A DNA stretch of 64,000 bases from Leclercia sp. S52. Lineage in GTDB: Bacteria; Pseudomonadota; Gammaproteobacteria; Enterobacterales; Enterobacteriaceae. Numbering within the stretch: the first letter of the stretch is position 1; every line of letters starts with the position of its first letter. The translations under genes and the position numbers were made by a program. The stretch lies in the NCBI RefSeq assembly GCF_039727615.1, contig NZ_CP152474.1, positions 2,976,001 through 3,040,000 on the forward strand, written 5' to 3'. The notes beneath the pieces were generated by a model, which did no database searches, was not told the DNA's origin, and was given only the letters and a program-made list of their open reading frames with translations. Positions 13,397 to 21,999 of the stretch are shown here, one piece after another.

Positions 13397-13430
13397 ATGT
13401 CCGCCTCTGACGAGGCGGACATGTTTATTA
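13397..13430 (+). terminator. Terminator-like hairpin after argS
   Basis: TGTCCGCCTC and GAGGCGGACA form a perfect 10-bp stem with a TGAC loop, followed by a modest T-rich tail (TGTTTATT). It lies between the convergent argS and DM9 genes and may serve both. Confidence 0.65.
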
Positions 13431-13877
13431 CAGGGTGGCGTAGTCACCCACTAACACTTCGTAATCTTCCACATGCCACTCTCTGTTCTGATAGCTAAAA
13501 CTGCCTCCTTTCCACAAATGCGTACCGGCTTTACCCACAAACAGACCGTTCGGGAATTTCGCCCGCGCCACATAGAGTTTTTTACCATCGGCTTCTTCGC
13601 CCGCCTGAATCGCCCCTGCCGGGATCGCCCTGCCGTGAACCCGCGCCCATTTCACATGGCCGACGTACACTTCAAATTCACGACAAATATGTTCTTTACC
13701 ACCCCAGGGAATATAAGCCCCAAACCCGTAAGCTAATTTCCCGGGATGTATGCCACCCTTATAATTAGCACGAACAATAAATAAAGGAATGGGAATATGG
13801 ACACCCGGCGCGTTATTTTCATAACCCGCAACAGGTGAATTCAGAGCAATAAAAACATCAGAGGACTTCTGCCACAT
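13428..13877 (-). CDS. DM9-repeat (DUF3421-like) protein
   Basis: A 149-residue protein without signal peptide or membrane helices. Two tandem units resemble DM9 repeats: residues 35-72 with RANYKGGIHPGK, AYIPWGGKEH and FEVYVG, and residues 77-146 with AIPAGAIQAG, DGKKLYVARA and YEVLVG. DM9 domains are best known from insect and bivalve proteins, some of which are sugar-binding lectins; bacterial members are poorly characterised. The start at 13877 has AAGGAT upstream and gives MWQKSSDVFIA. E. coli has no gene here. The carbohydrate-binding role is inference. Confidence 0.7.
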   Translation of the reverse strand: MWQKSSDVFIALNSPVAGYENNAPGVHIPIPLFIVRANYKGGIHPGKLAYGFGAYIPWGGKEHICREFEVYVGHVKWARVHGRAIPAGAIQAGEEADGKKLYVARAKFPNGLFVGKAGTHLWKGGSFSYQNREWHVEDYEVLVGDYATL

Positions 13878-14100
13878 GCTTGTATCCTTATTAATAAAAC
13901 ACAGAGGTAAAAAACGCAAAGGCGTTAAATTAGTTTATTTTTTTATTTTGCGTTAGAAGAACAACTTATGCGAAACAAAAATACGCTTACCGGGGAAAGT
14001 ATATTGTGGATTGACTCACAAATTATAACGGTGGTAATAGATAATTAATTCATTTCTTGCATGTTTATATTTAACTTAATCATTCAGAAATAATATAAAT

Positions 14101-14136
14101 AAAAAAAGCCGCCTCCACGTTTGCAGAGACGGCTTA
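14101..14136 (-). terminator. Intrinsic terminator of the rhamnogalacturonide operon
   Basis: On the minus strand AAGCCGTC...GAGGCGGCTT forms an imperfect stem ending in seven T, about 12 bases past the GH105 gene stop. The 14137-13878 remainder is AT-rich with no gene. Confidence 0.75.
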
Positions 14137-14147
14137 ATATCAAGGTA

Positions 14148-15287
14148 TCAGAAGTATTTGCGTAAATATTCCGTCAGACAGAGGATCGCCATCGCCTGAC
14201 CATACGGCATTGAGGTTAACGGGATCTGACGATAGAACTCCAGATCGCTGCCCATCCCGGTACCAAACGAGGTTTGCAGCAGTTCCCCTTCCGGGGAGAT
14301 GTTCTTCACGATCCCGCGAATGGCTTTCTCGGCCACCTCCGCATACTCCGCCGCCACATAGCGTTTGCGCACCGCTTTCAGGATCCCGTAGCTGAACCCG
14401 GCGGTAGCGGAGGCTTCCAGATAGGAGTTCGGATCGTCCAGCAGCGTATGCCACAGGCCGCTTTCGTCCTGGCACTTCGCCAGGGCGGCAATCTGCGCAT
14501 TCAGCACCTGCACCAGATAACGGCGCACGGCGTTGTTTTCCGGCAGATCCACCAGCTCGAGGAAATCAGGAATAACGATCGTCAGCCAGCTGTTGCCGCG
14601 CGCCCAGCGGGCGTTGGCAAAGTTGTGCTGGCCGTCGTAGTTCCAGCCGTGGAACCACAGCCCGGTCTCCCGATCCATCAGGTTTTGCACGTGCAGCAGG
14701 AACTGATAGACCGCCTCTTCCACGTATTCAGGTTTATTGAGCAGTTTGCCAATCTTCGCCAGCGGCAGGACGGTCATCATCAGGGTGTCGTCCCACATCT
14801 GCTGATGGTTCTCTTCCGCCAGGGTGATGTGCTGCATACCGCCATGATCGGTGCGCGGCATCTCAACCATCGCCCACTCGGCCCAGCTCTCCAGCCACGG
14901 CAGCCAGGCCGGGTTACGCGTCTCTTCATAACGATAGGCGAGGGTCAAAAACGGCGACATGGTGTTGACGTTTTTGGTGGTAGCCCCTTCGGCAAAACGC
15001 TCGGCAAACCAGCTGTCGATGATATCGCGCATCCCTTCATCCCCGGTCTGGCAGTAATACTGCCAGATGCCGTAGAGACCGACTCCGTGGGTCCACTCCC
15101 AGCCCGCCCAGCCTTTGGTGTCGATCACCCGCCCGTCGTCCAGCCGCAGTAAAAACTCGCCGGTTTTATCGTGAATGTTCACCAGGTTATGCGTCACTTT
15201 CTGGATCAGCGCTTTCAGTTCATCTCTGGCGATAAAGCGCTCTGGCTGACGCAGTAACGGGCTATGTTTGACAGGCCAAACCTTCAT
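14148..15287 (-). CDS. rhiN: Glycoside hydrolase family 105 unsaturated rhamnogalacturonyl hydrolase
   Basis: A 379-residue (alpha/alpha)6-barrel enzyme of the GH88/GH105 type. Landmarks are GWEWTHGVGLYGIWQYY, the catalytic-aspartate segment QMWDDTLMMTVLP, WFHGWNYDGQHNFANARWARGNSWL and a C-terminal GSDLEFYRQIPLTSMPYGQ. Such enzymes hydrate and release the unsaturated galacturonyl residue from lyase-generated rhamnogalacturonan disaccharides. No signal peptide is seen, so it acts in the cytoplasm after import by the adjacent transporter, whose stop is 4 bases upstream. The symbol follows the Dickeya nomenclature and is tentative. Confidence 0.85.
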   Translation of the reverse strand: MKVWPVKHSPLLRQPERFIARDELKALIQKVTHNLVNIHDKTGEFLLRLDDGRVIDTKGWAGWEWTHGVGLYGIWQYYCQTGDEGMRDIIDSWFAERFAEGATTKNVNTMSPFLTLAYRYEETRNPAWLPWLESWAEWAMVEMPRTDHGGMQHITLAEENHQQMWDDTLMMTVLPLAKIGKLLNKPEYVEEAVYQFLLHVQNLMDRETGLWFHGWNYDGQHNFANARWARGNSWLTIVIPDFLELVDLPENNAVRRYLVQVLNAQIAALAKCQDESGLWHTLLDDPNSYLEASATAGFSYGILKAVRKRYVAAEYAEVAEKAIRGIVKNISPEGELLQTSFGTGMGSDLEFYRQIPLTSMPYGQAMAILCLTEYLRKYF

Positions 15288-15291
15288 AATC

Positions 15292-16875
15292 TTAACCTCT
15301 GTTGTAAGTCGAATTCAGTGGAGCACGTTCTTTCAGTGACGGTGCAGCGGGTTTATTGCGATTCAGATAGCCGATGTTGTTGTTGCCCCACAGGCAGTCG
15401 TACGGCATACCGGCCAGCATTTCGACCGTGGCGCGGGCCTGCGGCGTGGCGGCCTCCGGCATCGCACGGCCCGACTCACGCATTTTGGCCGTCTCTTCAC
15501 GCAGCGTGCTGTGCGTTTGTAAGTTCAGCTTGAAGCGCAGTGAGACCAGGAAGCCGCAGCACAGGACCAGGATGGTGCCCACGCTCAGGATCATCAGAAT
15601 GGTATGGCTGACCCCTTCCGGCTGCACCTTCTGACCGCTGACAAAGCCGGACATCTGCATAACGATCCCCACCAGCATGATGGCCCCTGCTTGGGATGCT
15701 TTGCGGGTCAGGGTCATGATGCCGGCGAAGATGCCCTCGCGACGTTGACCGGTGATGACTTCATCCACGTCAGCGATATAGGTGTAGGTATTCCACGGCA
15801 CATAGTTGATCCCGCCGCGGCCCAGACCCGCCAGCGCAGACACCAGCAGCAGCAGCGCGTAGATATCGCTCATGCCGGCGTAGTAGAGCCCTGCATAGGA
15901 CATGGACGCCAGGCCAAATAGCACCACCACCATGCGGTACGACGGCGCGGGTCCAAAGCGGATGCACAGCGGGATCATGGCGATGACGGCAAGGAACTGG
16001 AAGATGGCCATTGTGCCCAGCAGGTTAGAGGCCATGGAGGCTTCCTGCATCAGCACAAAGACCACGTAATAGGTAAAGACGGCGTTGAACACGTCCTGCG
16101 CGATATAGCCCCCGAGGTACATCCCCAGATGCTGACGGAAAATTTTGATCCGCAGGGTGGAGCTCAGCTCAACGAACAGACGGTTCAGGCTCTGACCGAG
16201 GGTCAGCTTTTTCTTCTCCTCTTCAGCACGCAGTGCGGCTTCGGTCCACTCTTCACGCGGACGTTCCCAGGTAAAGAACCAGACGAAGGTCAGCATCAGG
16301 GCGCACAGCACCGAGAATACCAGGCTGGCATAGAAGAAGGAGATGGCGTTGTCTTTACCGAAGTGGGTTAACAAAATACCCGGCAGGAACGAGGCCAGAA
16401 TCGCCGACATCTGCGCCATGGAGATACGCGCGCCGGAGAATTTGGTTTTCTGTTTGAAATCGTCGGTCATCTCCGGCACCAGCGTTTCGTACGGTACCAG
16501 GATCATGGTGTAGACGATATCAAAGATCAGATAGGTCAGCAGGTAGTACCAGAAGCCCATATCCCCGACCCACATCAGCGAGTAGCTGAAGACGCACGGG
16601 ATGCCGAGCAGGATAAAGAACTTACGACGGCCAAAGCGTTTGCCCAGCCAGGTCGTGCCAAAGTTATCGGTCAGGAAGCCCATCAGCGGACTGACAACGG
16701 CATCCAGAACCCTTGCCGCCGCAAAGATGAAGGTGGCCTCAATCGGAGAGAGGCCGCAGAACGTGGTATAAAAATATAACAGCCAGGCAGCGGTTAGCGC
16801 TGTGGTTCCCGCCCCGAGAAAATCGCCCGATCCGTAGGCCAGATAGTTTGCGAGTCCAATTTTACGTGTTTTCAT
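15292..16875 (-). CDS. GPH-family sugar:cation symporter, probably oligo(rhamno)galacturonide importer
   Basis: A 527-residue permease with about 12 membrane helices and a long polar C-terminal tail. It has features of the glycoside-pentoside-hexuronide family: GSGDFLGAGTTALTAAWLLYFYTT at the N-terminus and the loop FGTTWLGKRFGRRKFFIL. It resembles TogT/RhiT-type oligouronide importers. It is followed after 4 bases by the GH105 gene, so the two form an import-and-cleave unit for pectin side-chain fragments. A candidate KdgR operator lies upstream at 17044-17062. Confidence 0.85.
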   Translation of the reverse strand: MKTRKIGLANYLAYGSGDFLGAGTTALTAAWLLYFYTTFCGLSPIEATFIFAAARVLDAVVSPLMGFLTDNFGTTWLGKRFGRRKFFILLGIPCVFSYSLMWVGDMGFWYYLLTYLIFDIVYTMILVPYETLVPEMTDDFKQKTKFSGARISMAQMSAILASFLPGILLTHFGKDNAISFFYASLVFSVLCALMLTFVWFFTWERPREEWTEAALRAEEEKKKLTLGQSLNRLFVELSSTLRIKIFRQHLGMYLGGYIAQDVFNAVFTYYVVFVLMQEASMASNLLGTMAIFQFLAVIAMIPLCIRFGPAPSYRMVVVLFGLASMSYAGLYYAGMSDIYALLLLVSALAGLGRGGINYVPWNTYTYIADVDEVITGQRREGIFAGIMTLTRKASQAGAIMLVGIVMQMSGFVSGQKVQPEGVSHTILMILSVGTILVLCCGFLVSLRFKLNLQTHSTLREETAKMRESGRAMPEAATPQARATVEMLAGMPYDCLWGNNNIGYLNRNKPAAPSLKERAPLNSTYNRG

Positions 16876-17043
16876 TACCGTCGACCCTGTAAGTTTCAGA
16901 TGACTCCCGGTGAGCCCGGAGGGAACGGGAGTGACTACAGGGTTACAGTAAGAGTATCCCTACGCGGATACCTTTCTGTTTCTGCCATCGCCCGGCGGCA
17001 ACTGGCAAAAATGCAAAGAGATTTACTACGCGCGTCACTCTTT

Positions 17044-17062
17044 TATAAAACAGCGTTTCTTT
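17044..17062. promoter_or_regulatory. Candidate KdgR operator upstream of the rhamnogalacturonide operon
   Basis: The palindromic core AAACAGCGTTT (17048-17058) fits the KdgR-type pattern AAAYRNYRTTT with A/T-rich flanks. It lies about 170 bases before the transporter start, in the 260-base gap to flhE. KdgR represses pectin catabolism genes in enterobacteria. The distance is long, so this is tentative. Confidence 0.4.
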
Positions 17063-17135
17063 TGCTTCAAAAGGCGGGGTCAATTATGCGAGCCAGTCAT
17101 CAGAATGAGCTAATAACTGGCGAAAAAGCGGGCGT

Positions 17136-17528
17136 TTAGCGGTAGTTAACGATCACCTCGTTACGCTGAACCTTCAGGGCGGGGATAAGACGGCCCCCAC
17201 CGGGTACTTCCCAGATAAAGCGTAGCGGCTCGGCGGCGGGCACATTGTTGAAGGCATTGGTGCTGCCGCTGGCGCCGTTCAGTTCGGTGCAGCGCGCCTG
17301 GGAGCATAACCGCACCCGCAGCCCGGCGGGGATCGGGCCATTCAGCTCATAGCGCCAGACCACCAGCGTCATCAAACCCGATACCGGCTGCTTCGCCGAC
17401 AGCGGGCGTGACGATGCCGCCACGCCCCGGTTGTTGAGGGTCAGGCCGATACTGCTGTCCTGCCATGCCCCCTCGCCTGCGGCCTGCGCCATCATCGGCA
17501 GCGCCAGTAACCAGAGTAATTTACGCAT
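17136..17528 (-). CDS. flhE: Flagellar protein FlhE
   Basis: A 130-residue periplasmic protein with a signal peptide (MRKLLWLLALPMMAQAAGEG) and two cysteines (RLCSQARCTEL). Length and the C-terminus GGRLIPALKVQRNEVIVNYR match E. coli FlhE. FlhE is linked to flagellar export-gate sealing and proton leakage control. It starts at the flhA stop, as the last gene of the flhBAE operon. The second of two consecutive ATGs is chosen. Confidence 0.95.
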   Translation of the reverse strand: MRKLLWLLALPMMAQAAGEGAWQDSSIGLTLNNRGVAASSRPLSAKQPVSGLMTLVVWRYELNGPIPAGLRVRLCSQARCTELNGASGSTNAFNNVPAAEPLRFIWEVPGGGRLIPALKVQRNEVIVNYR

Positions 17529-17530
17529 CA

Positions 17531-19609
17531 TTATTGACCTCCAATGCTGGCGGTCATGCGGATGTGGCGATTGTCCGACAGCTCCATATTCGACAGAACC
17601 ACCAGCTGCGTCAGGCTGCGGCGCAGGAAGCGCGACAGCAGCGGACGCAACGCGTGATTGACCAGCAGCACCGGCGGTGCGCCGAGCATCTCCTGACGCT
17701 GCAACGCCTCCTGGGTTTGCGCCAGCAGACGATCCGCCAGCCCCGGCTCCAGCCCGCCGCCGCCCTGCAACGCCTGCAGCAGCAGACGCTCAAGCGGCGT
17801 GTCGAGCCCAATCACCTGCACTTCGCCGTTGCCCGGGAACCACTGCTGGGTGATAGCGCGGCCCAGCGCCACGCGCACCACCGCCGTCAGCTCGTGCGGA
17901 TCGTTTTGCAGCGGCGCATGCTCGGCCAGGGTTTCCAGAATGGTACGCATATCGCGGATCGGCACCTTCTCGTCGAGCAGGTTCTGCAGCACCTTGTGCA
18001 GCGTGGTGAGGGTCAGCACGCCCGGCACCAGATCTTCGGTGAGCTTCGGCATCTCCTGGGTCACGCGATCGAGCAGCTGCTGCGCCTCCTGACGACCAAA
18101 CAGCTCCGCCGAGAACTGGCCAATAATATGGTTCAGGTGGGTGGCGACCACGGTACTGGCTTCCACCACGGTATACCCCTGGATCTGCGCCTGCTCTTTC
18201 AGGGCGCTTTCGATCCAGATGGCCGCCAGGCCAAAGGCCGGGTCGATCGTTTGTTCACCCGGCAGCGTCCCCGCCGCGGTACCCGGGTTAATCGCCAGCC
18301 AGCGTCCCGGATAGGCATCACCGCTGCCAATCTCCACCCCTTTCATCAGGATGCGGTAGCGCGCTGGCGGCAGATCCATATTGTCGCGGATATGCACCAC
18401 CGGCGGCAGGAAGCCCATGTCCTGAGCGAACTTTTTACGGATACTGCGGATACGCCCCAGCAGCTCGCCGTCCTGTTGGGAATCGACCATCGGGATCAGG
18501 CGGTAGCCCACTTCCATCCCCAGGGAATCTTCCAGCTGGACGTCATTCCAGGTGGCTTCCACCGCCTGGGCGTTTTCCGGCATCTTAATCGGTGCAGGCT
18601 CGGCTTTCGGTTTGATTTCGCGCCCACGCAGCCACCAGGCCAGCCCCAGCAGCGCAGCCGTGAACAGCAGGAAGACGAAGTTCGGCATGCCCGGGACCAG
18701 GCCCAGCAGCCCCAGTACCGCCGCAGAGAGCATCAGTACGTTCGGGTTGGTGAACAGCTGGCTCACCATCTGCTCACCGACGTCCTGATCGGTGGCGACG
18801 CGGGTCACGATCACACCGGCTGCGGTGGAGATCACCAGCGCCGGGATCTGGGCGACAAGGCCGTCACCGATGGTCAGCAGCGTATAGCTTTCTGCCGCAT
18901 GGCCCATGTCCATCCCGTGTTGCAGTACCCCGACCAGCAGGCCGCCCACCACGTTGATGACCATGATCAGAATACCGGCGATGGCATCGCCGCGAACGAA
19001 CTTACTCGCACCGTCCATCGAGCCGTAGAAATCGGCTTCCTGGGTCACTTCTGAACGACGTTTTTTCGCTTCATCTTCGCCAATCAGCCCGGCGTTGAGA
19101 TCGGCGTCAATCGCCATCTGTTTGCCCGGCATCCCGTCCAGTACGAAACGCGCGCCCACTTCGGCGATACGTCCCGCACCTTTGGTGATAACCATAAAGT
19201 TGATGATCACGAGGATGATAAACACCACGATACCGATGGCGAAGTTACCGCCCACCAGGAAGTGGCCGAAGGCCTCAACCACCTTACCTGCCGCCGCGCC
19301 GCCGGTATGGCCGTCCATCAGGATGATACGGGTGGAGGCCACGTTCAGCGCCAGGCGCAGCAGCGTGGTGAACAGCAGAATGGTCGGGAACGCGGCGAAC
19401 TCGAGGGTACGCTGGGTGAACATCGCCACCAGCAGCACCATGATCGAGAGCGCAATGTTGAAGGTGAAAAGCAGATCGAGGATGAATGCCGGGAGCGGCA
19501 ACACCATCATCGACAGAATTAGCAGGATGAGGATCGGCCCGGCCATGATCTGCCATTGGGTCGATTTCAGGTTGCCGGGGAGGCGCAACATTGCCACCAG
19601 ATTAGCCAT
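17531..19609 (-). CDS. flhA: Flagellar type III export gate protein FlhA
   Basis: 692 residues, the E. coli length. The N-terminal half has eight membrane helices and the conserved FHIPEP-type loop (ARFVLDGMPGKQMAIDADLNAGL). The C-terminal half is the cytosolic domain that docks chaperone-substrate complexes in the export apparatus. The start overlaps the flhB stop by 8 bases. Confidence 0.98.
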   Translation of the reverse strand: MANLVAMLRLPGNLKSTQWQIMAGPILILLILSMMVLPLPAFILDLLFTFNIALSIMVLLVAMFTQRTLEFAAFPTILLFTTLLRLALNVASTRIILMDGHTGGAAAGKVVEAFGHFLVGGNFAIGIVVFIILVIINFMVITKGAGRIAEVGARFVLDGMPGKQMAIDADLNAGLIGEDEAKKRRSEVTQEADFYGSMDGASKFVRGDAIAGILIMVINVVGGLLVGVLQHGMDMGHAAESYTLLTIGDGLVAQIPALVISTAAGVIVTRVATDQDVGEQMVSQLFTNPNVLMLSAAVLGLLGLVPGMPNFVFLLFTAALLGLAWWLRGREIKPKAEPAPIKMPENAQAVEATWNDVQLEDSLGMEVGYRLIPMVDSQQDGELLGRIRSIRKKFAQDMGFLPPVVHIRDNMDLPPARYRILMKGVEIGSGDAYPGRWLAINPGTAAGTLPGEQTIDPAFGLAAIWIESALKEQAQIQGYTVVEASTVVATHLNHIIGQFSAELFGRQEAQQLLDRVTQEMPKLTEDLVPGVLTLTTLHKVLQNLLDEKVPIRDMRTILETLAEHAPLQNDPHELTAVVRVALGRAITQQWFPGNGEVQVIGLDTPLERLLLQALQGGGGLEPGLADRLLAQTQEALQRQEMLGAPPVLLVNHALRPLLSRFLRRSLTQLVVLSNMELSDNRHIRMTASIGGQ

Positions 19610-20750
19610 CAGAGTCCTTCTCGTTCATAAAATCCAGCGCTGCAGGCACCGGGAGATTCTCAGGTTTCACAGGCCGTTGACCACCGGCCAGACGCCAGCG
19701 TTTCAACTGCCACACCCACGCCAGCACTTCCGCTACAGCGGCATACAGCTGGCCTGGGATTTGTTGTCCAATTTCCGCATGACGGTAGAGCGCACGCGCC
19801 AGCGGCGGGGCTTCCAGCATCGGAATGCGGTTTTCATTACCAATTTCGCGAATACGCAGGGCAATCAGCCCGGCCCCTTTCGCCACTACCTTCGGCGCGC
19901 TCATCTTGTCTTCGTCATACTGCAGCGCAACGGAGTAGTGGGTCGGGTTGGTGACGATGACATCCGCTTTCGGCACATCTTCCATCATCCGGCGACGGGC
20001 GGCGGCACGCTGCATCTGGCGGATACGCCCTTTAACGTGCGGGTCGCCTTCCATCTGCTTGTATTCATCGCGGATGTCCTGTCGGGACATGCGCAGTTTT
20101 TTCATATGGCTGTAAATCTGAAAGAAGACGTCAAACCCCACCATCGGGATAATCGCCAGCACCACCAGCAGCGAACAGAGACCCACCAGATTGAGCGCGT
20201 TGCGCATCGCAGTGAAGGGGGATTCGCTGATCAGGCGCATCATCTCCGGCCAGTTGTGCCAGATAAAAAATCCAGCCACGCTGCCCATCAGGGCGGCCTT
20301 CATCAAGGCTTTCAGCAGTTCAGCGGCGGTCTGCGCGGAGAACATTCGCGCGATGCCGGGCAGCGGGTTGAGTTTGGAAAATTTAAACTGTAGCGACTTA
20401 CCGCTAAACACCAGCCCGCCCAGCATCACCGGCGAGACAATCGCCACCAGCACCACCCCGGTAATTAACGGCAGTAGCGCGACCATCGCGCTTTTGATCA
20501 GCAGGATAATCTGGCTGAGGATCAGGTTCGGGTCGTTAACCATGCTGTGATCGAAGCGCAACCCGGCCGAGAGCATACCGGCCAGCCTGCGGGCAAGGGA
20601 TTCCCCGCCGATCCAGATAATGCACACGCCCACTAACAAAATCAGCAGGGAGGTGAGTTCCTTGGATCGGGGTATCTGCCCTTCCTCACGCGCTTTTTCA
20701 AGTCGGTGGGGTGTGGGGGCTTCTGTTTTGTCGTCGCTGTCTTCTGCCAC
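19602..20750 (-). CDS. flhB: Flagellar type III export switch protein FlhB
   Basis: FlhB has four membrane helices and a cytosolic domain that self-cleaves at NPTH (in VTNPTHYSVAL), switching export from rod-hook to filament substrates. A GTG at 20750 (VAEDSDDKTEAPTPHRLEKA) gives 382 residues, the E. coli length, with GAGATG upstream; an in-frame ATG 9 bases earlier is less likely. First gene of flhBAE. The accessory pair at 20883-21749 lies immediately upstream. Confidence 0.97.
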   Translation of the reverse strand: MAEDSDDKTEAPTPHRLEKAREEGQIPRSKELTSLLILLVGVCIIWIGGESLARRLAGMLSAGLRFDHSMVNDPNLILSQIILLIKSAMVALLPLITGVVLVAIVSPVMLGGLVFSGKSLQFKFSKLNPLPGIARMFSAQTAAELLKALMKAALMGSVAGFFIWHNWPEMMRLISESPFTAMRNALNLVGLCSLLVVLAIIPMVGFDVFFQIYSHMKKLRMSRQDIRDEYKQMEGDPHVKGRIRQMQRAAARRRMMEDVPKADVIVTNPTHYSVALQYDEDKMSAPKVVAKGAGLIALRIREIGNENRIPMLEAPPLARALYRHAEIGQQIPGQLYAAVAEVLAWVWQLKRWRLAGGQRPVKPENLPVPAALDFMNEKDSDG

Positions 20751-20882
20751 GGCAAGCATCTCGCAGGTAGAGGTCTGGACGCTATGATGCCAAAGCGGGC
20801 GCTGAACAATGGGCTAATTAGCGGCGATAAAAGGGCTGATTTAGGGCTTTCGGTGGCGTCAGGGGTTATTGGAGGCGTTTAT

Positions 20883-21446
20883 TTATGCACATGCATCCTG
20901 TTTGCGACGGCGTGCCACCAGCGATGCGGTTAGAGACTCAATCTCCTTAAAATCTATTGCGGCGCTATTTCGGAGCACCAGGTTCCATTTACTGAGGATG
21001 CGGGCGTTAACCACCAGCGCGCTGTCCTGTTTTAAGCGGCCATTGGTTGCCAGCCAGTGGGCCACATCACCCCAGTCCCACAGCGGAGACTGACCTTTAA
21101 TGCGCTGGATGGGGCAAGGAAAATCACCGCTTCCGCGGGTGCCGTCTTTCAGCATAGCGATCGCCTGGCGCGACATGCTGGTCATTTCGGCTATGTCGCT
21201 CAAACCGACAAGGGCAGAGTCGACAGATTCTACGGTAGCGCCAATGTCTGCTAGCTCGATATTGTCAACTGCTGAGGAGATGGCTGCATCCAGGGACTCA
21301 GCTTCCCGGTCAAACTCAACGTAGACGGAGCGGCCATATGCGCAGATCAGCGCGTCGTCACAGCCGCTTGCGTACAGCGCATCTTCGAGCCCTTCAGTCT
21401 CGTAGGTTACGCCGGAAAGGGTCAGAGTGAAGTTATAAAGCGCCAT
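20883..21446 (-). CDS. Predicted DNA-binding protein with HicB-like N-terminal region and helix-turn-helix; possible antitoxin
   Basis: A 187-residue protein I do not recognise by name. Residues 1-65 (MALYNFTLTLSGVTYETEGLEDALYASG) look like a small alpha/beta domain. Residues 80-135 contain a likely helix-turn-helix, LSDIAEMTSMSRQAIAMLKDG, followed by a short wing and SPLWDWGDVAHWL, as in AlpA/MerR-type excisionase domains. AGAGG precedes the ATG. It follows the 74-residue gene after 78 bases containing a 13-bp hairpin. Position and architecture suggest an antitoxin or autoregulator, but that is inference. E. coli K-12 has no gene between flhB and cheZ. Confidence 0.6.
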   Translation of the reverse strand: MALYNFTLTLSGVTYETEGLEDALYASGCDDALICAYGRSVYVEFDREAESLDAAISSAVDNIELADIGATVESVDSALVGLSDIAEMTSMSRQAIAMLKDGTRGSGDFPCPIQRIKGQSPLWDWGDVAHWLATNGRLKQDSALVVNARILSKWNLVLRNSAAIDFKEIESLTASLVARRRKQDACA

Positions 21447-21486
21447 GATACCTCTTTGTTTTATTGTCAGATATTTTCTCGTATTC

Positions 21487-21516
21487 GGTAAAGAGCAGCT
21501 GTGGCTGCCCTTTACC
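21487..21516. promoter_or_regulatory. 13-bp stem-loop between the two genes of the accessory pair
   Basis: GGTAAAGAGCAGC and GCTGCCCTTTACC pair over 13 positions with one mismatch and a TGTG loop. It occupies the gap between the 74- and 187-residue genes and has no T tract, so it may stabilise or attenuate the transcript instead of ending it. Confidence 0.6.
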
Positions 21517-21524
21517 GGGCAAAA

Positions 21525-21749
21525 TCAAAGGCAGTGATTTACGTTGCGGATGATTTGCAGGGCATGATTTTCAGCGTTTTTCGGCGTCGTCCATACGCTC
21601 ATTTGATGATCGCGATGTTCACCTTCTGGATTACCACAGCGTAATTTGCAGAAACAGTGCGCTGAATGACCGGGAGGAACCCAAATCCAGCCTCTCCCAA
21701 GGGCGTATTCAATCGCCTCCTGAATATGCTTGTTCGGATGTTTCTTCAT
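21525..21749 (-). CDS. Small Cys/His-containing protein, HicA-like layout; possible toxin
   Basis: A 74-residue protein beginning MKKHPNKHIQEAIEYALGRGW, with a central SAHCFCKLRCG segment, then HQMSVWTTPKNAENHALQIIRNV. A strong GGAGG ribosome site precedes the ATG, so it is a real gene. Size, the basic glycine- and histidine-rich core, and its place upstream of an HTH partner recall HicA toxins, but HicA homology is not proven by eye. The Cys/His spacing could also bind a metal. Confidence 0.5.
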   Translation of the reverse strand: MKKHPNKHIQEAIEYALGRGWIWVPPGHSAHCFCKLRCGNPEGEHRDHQMSVWTTPKNAENHALQIIRNVNHCL

Positions 21750-21964
21750 TAGCCTCCGTTATTGAGATCCTATTATGAGTGTTGACATCTGTCAACGGTG
21801 ATTTTTATCACTCGTCCGTGTCGTCACCCTCTCGCCGCTTGCTGTCTACGGCCAGCAAAAGACCTTACTGAGACTAACAGAATGGCGGAATTTGAAATAA
21901 AGGAAGGCGTGGCAGGTTGCTGATTCTGGAAGGATTGTCGTAATAAAGGATGAAACAGACGCAC
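21750..21964. other. Upstream region of the accessory pair; no gene seen
   Basis: Between the 74-residue gene and the cheZ terminator I see no supported ORF. Just upstream of that gene TGTTGACATCTGTCAACGG contains the inverted repeat TTGACA-TC-TGTCAA, which could be an operator for the HTH partner. Confidence 0.4.
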
Positions 21965-21996
21965 AAAGAAAAATGCCACCTTCGCAGATGGCATTT
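21965..21996 (-). terminator. Intrinsic terminator of the tar-tap-cheRBYZ operon
   Basis: On the minus strand AAATGCCA and TGGCATTT pair around a 10-base loop and run into TTTTTCTTT. It lies about 70 bases after the cheZ stop. Confidence 0.7.
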
Positions 21997-21999
21997 GTG

